Source: Polynucleobacter necessarius (GTDB lineage Bacteria; Pseudomonadota; Gammaproteobacteria; Burkholderiales; Burkholderiaceae). Taken from it: a stretch of 64,000 nt of DNA. Of the stretch, positions 50,820 through 59,550 are shown piece after piece. The position numbers and the translations under genes are program-made. Positions within the stretch are counted from its first letter, which is position 1, and every line of letters begins with the position of its first letter. Where the stretch lies: assembly GCF_900096765.1 (NCBI RefSeq), contig NZ_LT615228.1, forward strand, positions 998,669 to 1,062,668, given 5' to 3'. The notes below the pieces were generated by a model. It had not been told where the DNA came from. It did no database searches and was given only the letters and a program-made list of their open reading frames with translations.

Positions 50820-51509
50820 ATGAACGTTGATCAATCTGAAATCGCCAAATTTAGCGCCCTAGCCCATCGTTGGTGGGACCCCAATAGCGAATTCAAGCCG
50901 CTGCATGCCATCAATCCTTTGAGACTCAATTGGATTAAATCCTTTGTCAATTTAGAGGGCAAGAAAGTGATTGATATTGGTTGTGGTGGTGGCATCTTGG
51001 CAGAATCCCTTTCCCGATCAGGCGCAGATACCACTGGCATTGATTTATCTGAAAAAGCACTGAAGGTTGCAGAGTTACATGCATTGGAAGTTGGTGCAAA
51101 TCTCACCTACAGATCCATCTCAGCAGAAGCATTGGCAGACGAACAGTCTGAGCAATACGATGTGGTGACTTGCATGGAAATGTTGGAGCATGTTCCAGAT
51201 CCAGCCTCAGTTGTTCGAGCCTGTGCAAAATTATGCAAACCTGGTGGCACATTGTTTTTTAGCACTTTAAATCGCAGCCCCAAGTCCTACTTATTTGCGA
51301 TTATTGGCGCAGAGTACATACTTAAACTACTCCCTAAGGGCACTCACGAATACACCAAATTCATTAAGCCCTCTGAATTAGCGGCTTTCACACGACATGC
51401 TGGTTTAGAGATGATTGGCATGAAGGGCCTGAACTACAACCCGTTTACTCAGATCTACAGCCTGAGTGACGCTGTCGACGTAAATTACATGATCGCAGTG
51501 CGCAAATGA
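50820..51509 (+). CDS. ubiG: Ubiquinone biosynthesis O-methyltransferase UbiG
   Basis: 229 residues. FSALAHRWWDPNSEFKPLHAINPLRLNWI is the UbiG N-terminal signature; the SAM motif is VIDIGCGGGILAESL and CMEMLEHVPDP follows. Carries out both O-methylations of ubiquinone synthesis. Overlaps gph by 4 nt (ATGA), forming the ubiG-gph pair common in Burkholderiales. Confidence 0.95.
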   Translation: MNVDQSEIAKFSALAHRWWDPNSEFKPLHAINPLRLNWIKSFVNLEGKKVIDIGCGGGILAESLSRSGADTTGIDLSEKALKVAELHALEVGANLTYRSISAEALADEQSEQYDVVTCMEMLEHVPDPASVVRACAKLCKPGGTLFFSTLNRSPKSYLFAIIGAEYILKLLPKGTHEYTKFIKPSELAAFTRHAGLEMIGMKGLNYNPFTQIYSLSDAVDVNYMIAVRK

Positions 51510-52184
51510 ATCAGGGTTTGCAAAGTCCGTATGATGGGGTGTTCTTTGATCTGGATGGCACTCTAGCGGATACCGCCCCAGACCTGGTAGCGGCTACCAA
51601 TAAGCTCCTGACAGCACGTAACTTATTGCCCAAGCCCTATGAATTTTTGAGGCCCTATGCATCGGCAGGGGCGCGTGGCTTACTGGAAGGCGCCTTTGGA
51701 ATCGGTGCGGATCACCCGAGTTTCATCGCCTTGCGGGATGAATTTTTCGCTAATTACGAAAAAGCCCTGCTAGTGGAGAGCAAATTATTTGACGACATGG
51801 AACATCTCCTCCAGCAAATGGAGCATGCCAGCCTTCCTTGGGGCATCGTAACGAACAAAAGCGAGCGCTTTACCAAAACCCCTCACTGAACTCATGGGTC
51901 TGAGCCAAAGAGCTATTTCAACCGTTTCTGGTGACACTACCCCACACTCCAAGCCACACCCTGAGCCCATCTTACACGCGGCCAAAATCGCCAAAATTGA
52001 TCCTACAAAATCGCTATATGTTGGCGACGATATTAGAGACGTCATTGCTGGCAAGGCAGCAGGTATGAAAACGGTTGCAGCAGCTTATGGCTATTGCGGC
52101 TGCAAAGAGCCTCCAGAAGCTTGGGGCGCGGATTTCCTCATTAATAGCCCACTCGATTTGCTAGAAATTATCTTCCCAAAGTAG
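51506..52184 (+). pseudogene. gph: Phosphoglycolate phosphatase (HAD family), frameshifted
   Basis: HAD motif I (FFDLDGTLADTAPD) and motif II (GIVTNKSERF) lie in the first frame, which ends soon after. Motif III/IV (KPHPEPILHAAK, YVGDDIRDVIAGKAAG) are in the second frame from ~51890. One extra A in the A4 run at 51875-51878 explains the shift; without it the sequence reads FTKPLTELMGLSQRAI and gives 225 residues. Gph removes 2-phosphoglycolate made in DNA repair. Its loss would be tolerated outside oxidative stress. A homopolymer sequencing error is possible. Confidence 0.87.
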
Positions 52185-52254
52185 GGATAAGCCAAAAGAT
52201 ATCAGCAATTGCTGGCCATCAGCCTTAAAATAGAACCTCTTATGCATAAACTCT

Positions 52255-52613
52255 GGGGTCGACATGGTTTCGACGTGGATTACAAAGCATCAAGGGCATA
52301 CCGAGGACCCGTTATCTCGTAAATCAATGGGAATGTAATAACTGCTAACGACGAACGTTACGCACTAGCCGCTTAATTGCGGTTGCCCCTGAACTGATTC
52401 TCTCTTGGGTCAGGTAGCGTAAGCTACATCAGGGTCATTTACAAGAGATAAGACCATTTCGCGTCACGAGGATTGGTACGAAAACTGAGTGAATCGTCAG
52501 CGTGGAACATGTCAATCTGTGACTAGCTGGCTAAATTAAATGATATGACTAAGTATGTAGAACTTGCTGTGGAGGATTTGCGGACGCGGGTTCGATTCCC
52601 GCCGACTCCACCA
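52255..52613 (+). ncRNA. ssrA: tmRNA (ssrA)
   Basis: 359 nt, one-piece form. The 5' GGGGTCG pairs with 3' CGACTCC ahead of the encoded ACCA. The 5' sequence GACATGGTTTCGACGTGG and the 3' T-arm GCGGGTTCGATTCCCGC are typical. The tag frame starts with GCT at 52344 and reads ANDERYALAA followed by TAA at 52374-52376, a betaproteobacterial tag type. Rescues stalled ribosomes with SmpB and marks the product for ClpXP. Its 3' end is a common integration site for islands. Confidence 0.97.
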
Positions 52614-52620
52614 TATTAGA

Positions 52621-52660
52621 AAATAGAAGCCCTTGATTTTTAAGGGATTTCTATTTTTTA
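52621..52660 (+). terminator. Terminator of ssrA
   Basis: AAATAGAA and CCCTT pair with AAGGG and TTCTATTT (one bulge), followed by a T run, 7 nt after the CCA end of tmRNA. Confidence 0.8.
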
Positions 52661-52709
52661 AACTTTCAAAAATATCTTTTTAAAAAAAAGCCTGTTTTTG
52701 CCCTAGTTA

Positions 52710-52731
52710 GACAGCTTTTGGACAGCTTTTG
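52710..52731. repeat. 11-bp exact tandem repeat downstream of ssrA
   Basis: gacagcttttg occurs twice without spacer, in non-coding DNA 97 bp beyond the tmRNA end. It could be another copy of the short-duplication event seen elsewhere in the window, or an integrase-arm type repeat left from an island inserted at ssrA. Confidence 0.8.
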
Positions 52732-53375
52732 GAAACCAAATCCCTGACAATGTTGAAGGCATTACAGATTTACAGCTCCAGCCAACTTTTTAGCCAACTT
52801 CTTAAAGATAAAGATTTCAGATGGGCCAAAAGATGAGGGTTCTTTTGAATAGACTATGAGAATGCCAATGTTTTTGCCATCGGCTACTAAAGGCACGGAA
52901 AGGCTACTTCTGATACCAAATAATCTTGCATTTGAAACCCAAGGACCAAAGTTAGACGCCATTTCCGTATCAGACATTACGACAGGCTCTCCAGATCGAA
53001 GTGCAATGCCCGTTGGACCAGATCCATAAACGCTATTAGGGTCCCAACTCAAAGATAACGACTTGCCATAGCCTTTTGCCTCTCCATCAACCGCCACCAT
53101 TTGCAGCGATTTATTAAATTCAGTAGTTAAGAGTCCGACATAAACGCAAATATATAAATCCTGAGAGGCGATAGCATGACAAACGCCTTCTGCAATTTCT
53201 CTAAACGACTTGCCAACCTCTACGACTTTCTCGGCATCAGCAAAAGCAGTAATTGCACTTCTTTGCGCCTCAAGATAGGCCTGACTTAGAAGGTCTGATG
53301 CAATCAAAATAGCTTTTGGATCATTGTGATCAAAACTGGGATCTTCAAAACATTTTTGTAGATAGAAAGAAAGTT

Positions 53376-53397
53376 CTTCGTAATACCTTCGTAATAC
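53376..53397. repeat. 11-bp exact tandem duplication between HTH and GAF parts
   Basis: cttcgtaatac twice in a row (GTATTACGAAG on the coding strand). Removing one copy fuses the HTH frame to the GAF frame through KYYEELSFYLQ. Confidence 0.95.
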
Positions 53398-53629
53398 TTA
53401 ACTGTCTTAGCAGAAGGGACTGGTAACTTGACACGACGGTCCTCGCTATCCTGATAGTTAATAAGACCAAGTTCAAATAAACCTCGTATGTGATGCTGGA
53501 GTGTAGATTGAGAACCTAATTCACTATTTGAAGCAATTAAGTCACCTACTGACACCAAAAGATCTTCGCTCCAATTGAGCATTATCTTCTCAAGCAAGCC
53601 TTCGGAAATGCAGTCTAATTTTTTCCTAC

Positions 53630-53651
53630 CAACGAATAGACAACGAATAGA
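53630..53651. repeat. 11-bp exact tandem duplication in the N-terminus of the HTH-GAF gene
   Basis: caacgaataga twice in a row. Removing one copy joins YYDLFVGRKKLDC in frame back to an ATG at 53707. Confidence 0.95.
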
Positions 53652-53868
53652 TCGTAGTACTGTTTTAATTTTACAAAACGAAGTACTGAATTTAATTTAG
53701 AAGACATTAGTTAACCCCAACAAAACAACCTCGCATTTAATATTAACTTTTCATCGGCCTTGCGTAAATTTGTCTTCAGACATGAATTAGTATTTAGGCG
53801 CCTTAATGAAGGTATATTTAATCAATAATCTTTATAAGCACTATTTTAGATAATCAGATCTTTTAGAT

Positions 53869-54671
53869 CTACAAGGCTTTTTGATTTGGATCAAATGCAA
53901 TCCCGCTATTCTTGATAATCTCAGATGAGGCTTCTTCAAGACTCCAGCTTTTTTATATGACCTATCGCTAATGAGAGCATCGAACACATCTGCCACACTC
54001 ATAATCCTTGCTTCTAGCGGTATATCCTCATGACTTAACTTAAGCCCCGAGGATAGCCGGACCCATTCCACTTTTCGTGATGAGCTCCTGCAACTTTTAT
54101 AGCGGTTGGAATCAAATCTGACTCAGCGTCCTCCGATTTTGCGGTCGATAAAATTGACTCGCCAATCATGGCATGAGTATAAATCAATCGACGCTCATCC
54201 TCTGTTAAGCGCCCTTCTTTTTTTTAGGATATGGTCTGGAATACCCACCTTCCCCAAGTCATGTAGTGGTGCGACTTGCACAAGTTTATCAATCTGAGCA
54301 TCAGTTAAAAGTTCTACGTGATAGCCCATATTTCTTAAACGAGTCGCAAGGACTCTTACATACTTTTGCGTCCGAATAATGTGACTTCCTGTTTCATTAT
54401 CTTTTGCTGTAGCTAGGGCATTGAGAGCCGAGAGCATCTGATTTTCACGTTCTGTAATCGTATCAAGATAACTATTCATTAGCTTAGTTACAGTCCACCA
54501 TACGACTGGAATAGTAATTATTGAGAGCATGATTACATCAAGAAGCATATTAAGCAGAAAAGGCATGCTCTCTAGATTTCTTAGGATTAGCATGATCAGC
54601 GCTTCGCCAAGGATAATGCTAGCAATAAGCACATAATTTAGACGCTTAATTGGATTTAACTTTACCGCCAT
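53869..54671 (-). pseudogene. HD-GYP domain membrane protein with three frameshifts
   Basis: Start at ATG 54671 with AGGAG 6 nt upstream. Two N-terminal membrane helices precede the HD-GYP domain (ETGSHIIRTQKYV, APLHDLGKVGIPDHIL, then in other frames HAMIGESIL, AGAHHEKWNGSGYP, LEARIMSVADVFDAL). Breaks: one extra A in an A8 run (54218-54225), one lost G in a G4 run (54045-54048), one lost base near 53946 (KKAWSLEEAS expected). Corrected length 267 residues. Intact relatives hydrolyse cyclic di-GMP. Three independent lesions mean old loss of function. Confidence 0.87.
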
Positions 54672-54888
54672 CAGAACTCCTACTAATTCAACAATTTCAA
54701 CAGAAATCACAAATTCGTTCTGCCGAAGCAATGATCATATGCCCCAAATTAGCGGTTCGGATTTTAGTAAAAAGAGGAGGAATTGGAAAATTCTAAACTG
54801 CTATTTAAATCTACTGATAAATTCGATAATTAAACTTAAGACAATATTTTGGCTGCTTAGTTGTAGAGCCCAACAAAATCAAGAATAT

Positions 54889-54918
54889 CTGCGGGTTCGA
54901 ATTCCGCCCTCTCCACCA
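54889..54918 (+). tRNA. 3' fragment of a tRNA-Ser-like gene
   Basis: The sequence has a T-arm (GCGGG-TTCGAAT-TCCGC, with one G-U pair), a 7-nt 3' acceptor strand CCTCTCC, a discriminator A and encoded CCA. The matching 5' strand GGAGAGG, the D-arm and the anticodon arm are not present in the 150 bp upstream. CCTCTCCACCA with a 5' GGAGAGG partner is typical of proteobacterial tRNA-Ser. A hairpin follows directly, as for a native tRNA gene. It is either a deletion remnant or the right attachment site of an element. Confidence 0.65.
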
Positions 54919-54922
54919 ATTA

Positions 54923-54958
54923 AAGCAAACTCCTCTGATGTTTTAGAGGGGTTTGCTT
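54923..54958. terminator. Terminator hairpin after the tRNA fragment
   Basis: AAGCAAAC-TCCTCT-8 nt-AGAGGG-GTTTGCTT forms a 14-bp stem. It serves the plus-strand tRNA remnant and overlaps the repaired stop of the convergent methyltransferase gene. Confidence 0.8.
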
Positions 54959-56139
54959 ATCCAAGCTCGGTTTTTAATCCTAGGCGCCAGAGAGAAGTCA
55001 CCTCAGCAGATCTTGCTGAATGCAGAGCGTCTGATTCATCAAATACTTTGTGATGGGTTGGTTTGGTATCAATACGACCAAGAACCCTTAAGTCAGCGAC
55101 TTCAATCCAATTGAGCAACTCATCGCGCGCGCAAACCTAAATGCTCTGCTAAATCCGAGAGGATGAGCCAACCCTCACCACCCTCTAAAAGATGGTTGTT
55201 AAGGCCATTCAAGAATCCTTTGAGCATCTGACTATCCTGATCATAGATGGCATGCTCAAGTGCAGAGCTTGGGCGCGCTGGCAACCAAGGTGGATTACAA
55301 ACAACTAGAGATGCTTTACCTTCAGGAAATAGATCGGCCTTCAAAATTGTGATGTGATTTTCAAGATGAAAGCGAGCAACATTTGCTTGCGCACAAGTGA
55401 TAGCACGCTCATTTAAATCGGTAGCAATGATCTTCTTCACCTCTCGCATTGCCAGAACCACCGACAATACGCCTGTGCCTACGCCGATATCAAAGGCGAT
55501 AGAGTTTTTTTGGAGCGCAGTTGGTAGTGGCGCCTTAAGAACAAGTTCAATATATTCGCCTCGTATCGGTGAAAACACTCCATAGTGCGGATGAATACGA
55601 ATCTCTTCATCATCTCTAGCCAGAATGGGAACACCCTTCTTGCGCCATTCATGGGCGCTAATCACACCTAGCAACTCTCGCAGAGAGATGACATAAGAGC
55701 TCTCTTGTTTCCCATAAGCCTCGAAGCAGGCCCGTGCTACATCAGGTGCGCGCCTTAAAGAGATCGTGTGATCAGCATTAATTTGAATCAGTAGCATTCC
55801 CAAAATGCGGGCCCGCTGTGACTGACTCAGACGATGCATATTAAAAATATCGAGAGGGCTCTTTGATTTTTCTTTGGTAAATCTATATGCCCGCGTTGAT
55901 TTTTTAGAGGGTTTGTCAATCCTACGGACCATGGCCTGCAAAAGCTGTCTCGCATTCTGAAAGTCGCCACGATAAAGCAGGGCATTGCCTTCGCATGCAA
56001 GACGATAAGCTACATCTGCTGTCAGAGTGTCGTCAACGACCTGGATTTTTTGGTGAGGAGCGATACCGTTTTCTGAATGCCATCGAGCAGAGCACAGTTG
56101 TTCGCCTTCATGCCATTGAAGCGTTTGTATTGTGGTCAC
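54957..56139 (-). pseudogene. Class I SAM-dependent methyltransferase, frameshifted near the C-terminus
   Basis: The frame is intact for ~339 residues, with the SAM motif FDIGVGTGVLSVVLA, ATDLNERAITCAQANV and the N5-glutamine/adenine-type motif CNPPWLPARPSS. After HLGLRAR it stops. The next frame continues DELLNWIEVADLRVLGRIDTKPTHHKVFDESDALHSARSAEVTSLWRLG. A 2-bp (CG) loss from the GC run at 55124-55132 explains it. Corrected length 394 residues. The catalytic motif is present, but the last ~55 residues are missing. Target RNA or protein unknown. Confidence 0.85.
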
Positions 56140-56992
56140 CTAGGAAATCACAAAACGATTATTTTGATAATCATCAATGGCCTGCTCAATTTCTGCGCGA
56201 GTATTCATGACAAAGGGGCCGTACTGCACAATAGGCTCATGCAAAGGTAAAGCAGCTAGCACGATAAATTGCGCGCCAGCTAAGCTTGCTTTGGCTTTGA
56301 GCAGATCGCCTTCGCCCAGAACAATTGCAGCCTGCTTCGGAGCCGACTTCAAGGGATCGCCAATCTCAAGGCCACCCTCATAAATATAGATAAAAGCATT
56401 GAGTTCTTCGGAAATCGCTTGTTCAAACTCGCCATTGGGCGGTAATTGCACGTCAAAAAATAATGGGGCTGTAGTGATTCCTTGGATCGGACCAGTAACC
56501 GTCTTGCCATCTGCCGCATAGGTGCCCGCAATAATTTTGACGGAGCCACCATTAGTCAAGGCTTGCTTTGGAATATCTTCGACTTGGATATCTTGATATC
56601 CGGCTGGCTTCATTTTTTCTTTAGCTGGCAGATTGATCCAAAGCTGAAAGCCGCGCATGGCGCCACTGACTTGTTGCGGCATTTCTGAGTGAATGATGCC
56701 GCGCCCTGCCGTCATCCATTGCACTCCACCCGTCTTCAAGTGCCCTTGATTACCCAAGTGATCCTCATGCAATATAGCCTTCAAGCATGTAAGTAACCGT
56801 CTCAAAGCCCCGATGCGGATGAGCCGGAAACCCAGCTACGTAATCATTCGGATCGTTCGATGAAAACTCATCGAGCATCAAAAAAGGATCAAGCCGTAAT
56901 TGCTGCTGACCACCTAAACTGCGACGCAATTTCACACCAGCACCATCAGATGTAGCTATCCCCGGAATAATGGTCTAAATATTGCGAATCAT
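56140..56992 (-). pseudogene. Pirin family protein with premature stop and 2-bp deletion
   Basis: The natural start is ATG 56992 (MIRNI), followed at codon 6 by TAG. Beyond it the frame reads IIPGIATSDGAGVKLRRSLGGQQQLRLDPFLMLDEF and AGFPAHPHRGFETVTYMLEGY. It is then lost where TATATAT appears shortened by 2 bp; the rest (LHEDHLGNQGHLKTGGVQWMTAGRGIIHSEMP) is in another frame. Corrected length 284 residues. Pirins are cupin proteins with quercetinase-like or co-regulator roles. Two separate lesions mean it is dead. Confidence 0.88.
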
Positions 56993-56999
56993 CTTACTC

Positions 57000-57551
57000 T
57001 TAAGCTGGCGGATAGTCTTCTGGGTTGACGTCCAAGGCAATCAAAAAGCGTGACACCATATTGTATGCTGCAATCACGGTGACTAATTCAACCGTATCGG
57101 TGCTACCCAAAGCCTTTTGCAAACGCTTCATTAACTCTGGATCAACCTTGATGTTACGAGTCATCTGAAAGGTAAGATCGGCAGCATCGTTTTCCACTGC
57201 TGAGAAAAGATTACGCGGAAAGCTTGCTTGACCAATTAATCGAATTGCTTGAACCTGCTCTTCAGTGCCACCTGCTTTTTTAAAGGGTGGCGCATGGTGA
57301 AAAAATTCATACTCGGCACCATTCAAAACTGCTACGCCGCACATTGCCAACTCACGCAACTTCGGATTCAGCGAAAGATTGTTGCGAATCTCACCAATGA
57401 AATGATTCCAGCCTTCAGCAATCGGCACGCTATGCAAAAGCATGCGATCCAAATTGATGAATTGGCCACCGCGTCTTTTACGAATCGCAGCAACCAACTC
57501 AGCTGGCTCCGCTAAATCCATGGGCTGATAAGGAATTAAACGTTCAAACAT
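57000..57551 (-). CDS. Carboxymuconolactone decarboxylase/AhpD-like family protein
   Basis: 183 residues, all-alpha AhpD/CMD type: FINLDRMLLHSVPIAEGWNHFIGEIR, then LRELAMCGVAVLNGAEYEFFHHAPPFKKAG. The redox CxxC of AhpD proper is absent, so a decarboxylase or hydrolase-like role is more likely; substrate unknown. Lies 9 nt downstream of a TctC gene and 8 nt upstream of the pirin start, so part of one minus-strand operon. Confidence 0.75.
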   Translation of the reverse strand: MFERLIPYQPMDLAEPAELVAAIRKRRGGQFINLDRMLLHSVPIAEGWNHFIGEIRNNLSLNPKLRELAMCGVAVLNGAEYEFFHHAPPFKKAGGTEEQVQAIRLIGQASFPRNLFSAVENDAADLTFQMTRNIKVDPELMKRLQKALGSTDTVELVTVIAAYNMVSRFLIALDVNPEDYPPA

Positions 57552-57560
57552 ATGGACTTT

Positions 57561-58574
57561 CTATTGGCCAGTTTCTTTAATATTGTTTTCAATCACAAAC
57601 TTGCCCCAGATCGCAATTTGCTTACCGATGAAATCACGCAAAGTCTCTGGAGATCCGCCGACGATTTCGATGCCTTGCGCTTTGAATTTGGCGGCAACTG
57701 CAGGCGATTTGAGAACTTTATTCAGAACCTTATTCATTGAATCCACTATAACGGGGGGTGTTTTCCCTGGAGCGAGAACAGCCCACCATGCAGGCGCACT
57801 AAACCCAGGGAAACCGCTTTCAGCAATCGTTGGAACATTCGGCAATGCTGGAGATCTCTTGGCTGTAGTAATAACCAAAGGCACAACACCACCACTTTCA
57901 ATATGAGGCTTGACCAAAAATTCAGAACCTACTGCTAACTCAACCTGGCCACCCAAAACATCCTGCATCAAAGGCCCCCCACCACGATAAGGAATGTGAT
58001 TCCAGTCAAAGCCAGCTTGCTTAGCCAAGCGAGCCATCGCCAAATGACCTAAGCTGCCAATACCAATCGATCCGTAGCTAAATTGCTTACCAGTTTTAGA
58101 CAGCTCGACCAATTGTTTGAAGCTAGTAATACCGGATTTTTTACTGGCCACCAACACCATTGGTGAAGTCCCCACCAAGATGACCGGTGAGATGTCTTTA
58201 ATGGTGTCATAAGGAAGCTTGTCTTTGAGGCTTGGATTGACTCCATGAGTATCAAAAACGACTGCAAATGTGTAGCCATCAGGATCAGAACGCGTCATTG
58301 CAGAAGTGCCAATCACTCCAGATGCTCCACCAACGTTTTCTACGATGACGTTTTGCTTAAGTTCGCCCTGCAAGGCAGGCGCTAAAATACGGGCAACCTG
58401 ATCAACGGAGCCCCCTGGAGGGAAGACGGCGATCAAACGAATCGGTTTTTGCGTAGGCCAAGCCCCAGAGGCGGCTGTTTGAGCTAAAGCTAGGTTGCTG
58501 ATTCCCGCCGCCACCAATACAGTCAAGAGTGTTTTAAAACAGGCTCTAGCGGCCATTTTTGATAAATCCTGCAT
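57561..58574 (-). CDS. Tripartite tricarboxylate transporter binding protein (TctC/Bug family)
   Basis: 337 residues. A signal peptide ends near residue 33 (LALAQ-TA). Bug-family features: KPIRLIAVFPPGGSVDQVARILAP, IVENVGGASGVIGTSAMTRSDPDGYTF, and VQFSY-type GSIGIGSLGHLAM followed by HIPYRGGGPLMQDVLGGQVEL. AGGAGA precedes the ATG. No TctA/TctB is adjacent. Probably binds a carboxylate; ligand not predictable from sequence. Confidence 0.88.
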   Translation of the reverse strand: MQDLSKMAARACFKTLLTVLVAAGISNLALAQTAASGAWPTQKPIRLIAVFPPGGSVDQVARILAPALQGELKQNVIVENVGGASGVIGTSAMTRSDPDGYTFAVVFDTHGVNPSLKDKLPYDTIKDISPVILVGTSPMVLVASKKSGITSFKQLVELSKTGKQFSYGSIGIGSLGHLAMARLAKQAGFDWNHIPYRGGGPLMQDVLGGQVELAVGSEFLVKPHIESGGVVPLVITTAKRSPALPNVPTIAESGFPGFSAPAWWAVLAPGKTPPVIVDSMNKVLNKVLKSPAVAAKFKAQGIEIVGGSPETLRDFIGKQIAIWGKFVIENNIKETGQ

Positions 58575-58669
58575 GGATTGTCTCCTTTTACTTTTAGTTA
58601 GGCCTTTAGATTACCACCCCCAGAGGCTGTTTGCTCGATAATATGGGGGCTTGCCTAATGAGAGAAACC

Positions 58670-59440
58670 ATGAAGTCTATTTTGAATATCGCAGCCTATT
58701 TATTTGTAAGTCTAGACGGCTTGCCAGAGTTGCGCGCCAAAATACTCGAGCAATGCAATACGAGAGAGCTCAAAGGCACCATTTTGCTCACAGGTGAAGG
58801 CATCAATATGTTCCTTGCAGGCAAACCAGATGCATTGCGAGGATTTTTAGATTGGTTACGCACCGACCCCCGTTTTGCGCCTCTAGAGGCTAAGGAGAGT
58901 TGGTCCGATGATCAGCCCTTCAAAAAGATGCTGATCAAGCTAAAGAATGAAATTATTCGCATGAATCATCCAACGATTCAGCCAAAAAAGGGTCGCGCCA
59001 ATTTTATTTCTCCTAAAAAATTACGAGAATGGCTTGATCGCGGCACAGATGACCTGGGTCGTCCAGTAGTCATGGTTGATACTCGGAATGCTTTTGAAGT
59101 GGATTACGGCACCTTTGAAAATGCCTTACATTTCAATATCGAGAAATTTACGGAATTTCCAGCTGCAATTTCTGCCCACAAAGAAGAGTTGGCCGACAAA
59201 ACTCTAGTCAGTTTTTGTACCGGCGGCATCCGTTGTGAAAAGTCTGGTCTTTATATGCGTGAAATTGGCATGGAACACAGCTACCAGCTTGAAGGCGGCA
59301 TTCTGAAGTACTTTGAAGAGGTAGGCTCTGCGCACTACCAAGGAAGCTGCTTTGTATTTGACGAGCGCGAAGCCCTTGAACCCAATTTGGACTCAATCCC
59401 TATAGAGCGCTCAATCCGCAAAAAACTCAAGGCGGTCTAA
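58670..59440 (+). CDS. trhO: tRNA uridine hydroxylase TrhO (rhodanese-like)
   Basis: Start at ATG 58670 (MKSILNIAAYLFVSL); the frame extends 39 nt further without a better site. 256 residues: N-terminal domain with ELKGTILLTGEGINMFLAG, then a rhodanese domain with active-site loop SFCTGGIRCEKSGLYM. TrhO makes 5-hydroxyuridine at tRNA position 34 in an oxygen-dependent way. Divergent from the TctC gene. Confidence 0.9.
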   Translation: MKSILNIAAYLFVSLDGLPELRAKILEQCNTRELKGTILLTGEGINMFLAGKPDALRGFLDWLRTDPRFAPLEAKESWSDDQPFKKMLIKLKNEIIRMNHPTIQPKKGRANFISPKKLREWLDRGTDDLGRPVVMVDTRNAFEVDYGTFENALHFNIEKFTEFPAAISAHKEELADKTLVSFCTGGIRCEKSGLYMREIGMEHSYQLEGGILKYFEEVGSAHYQGSCFVFDEREALEPNLDSIPIERSIRKKLKAV

Positions 59441-59522
59441 GAAACCCACCACCACCTTTACTTGCTACAAATAGTAAAATTGTCAGGCTGTTTACATTAA
59501 CAAAAATAAACTGGACCTGAAG

Positions 59523-59550
59523 ACATGTCTAAAACCACATGTCTAAAACC
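59523..59550. repeat. 14-bp exact tandem duplication over the start codon of a TctC gene
   Basis: acatgtctaaaacc occurs twice without spacer, so there are two ATG TCT AAA ACC starts 14 nt apart. Only the second (59539) is in frame with the protein. Confidence 0.95.

Larger units (their letters stand above)
52762..53707 (-). pseudogene. Winged-helix (MarR/ArsR-like) plus GAF domain protein, split by two 11-bp duplications
   Basis: Three consecutive frames rejoin into one protein when one copy of each 11-bp tandem repeat (53630-53651 and 53376-53397) is removed. The start is ATG 53707 (MSSKLNSVLRFVKLKQYYDL), followed by a winged helix (GDLIASNSELGSQSTLQHHI, then GLINYQDSEDRRVKLPV), a linker (KYYEELSFYLQKCFEDPSFD) and a GAF domain (residues ~150-307, ending KKLAKKLAGAVNL). 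Repaired length is 307 residues. Probably a sensory transcription regulator; ligand unknown. As written it yields only fragments. It lies in the decayed segment between tmRNA and the tRNA fragment. Confidence 0.9.
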
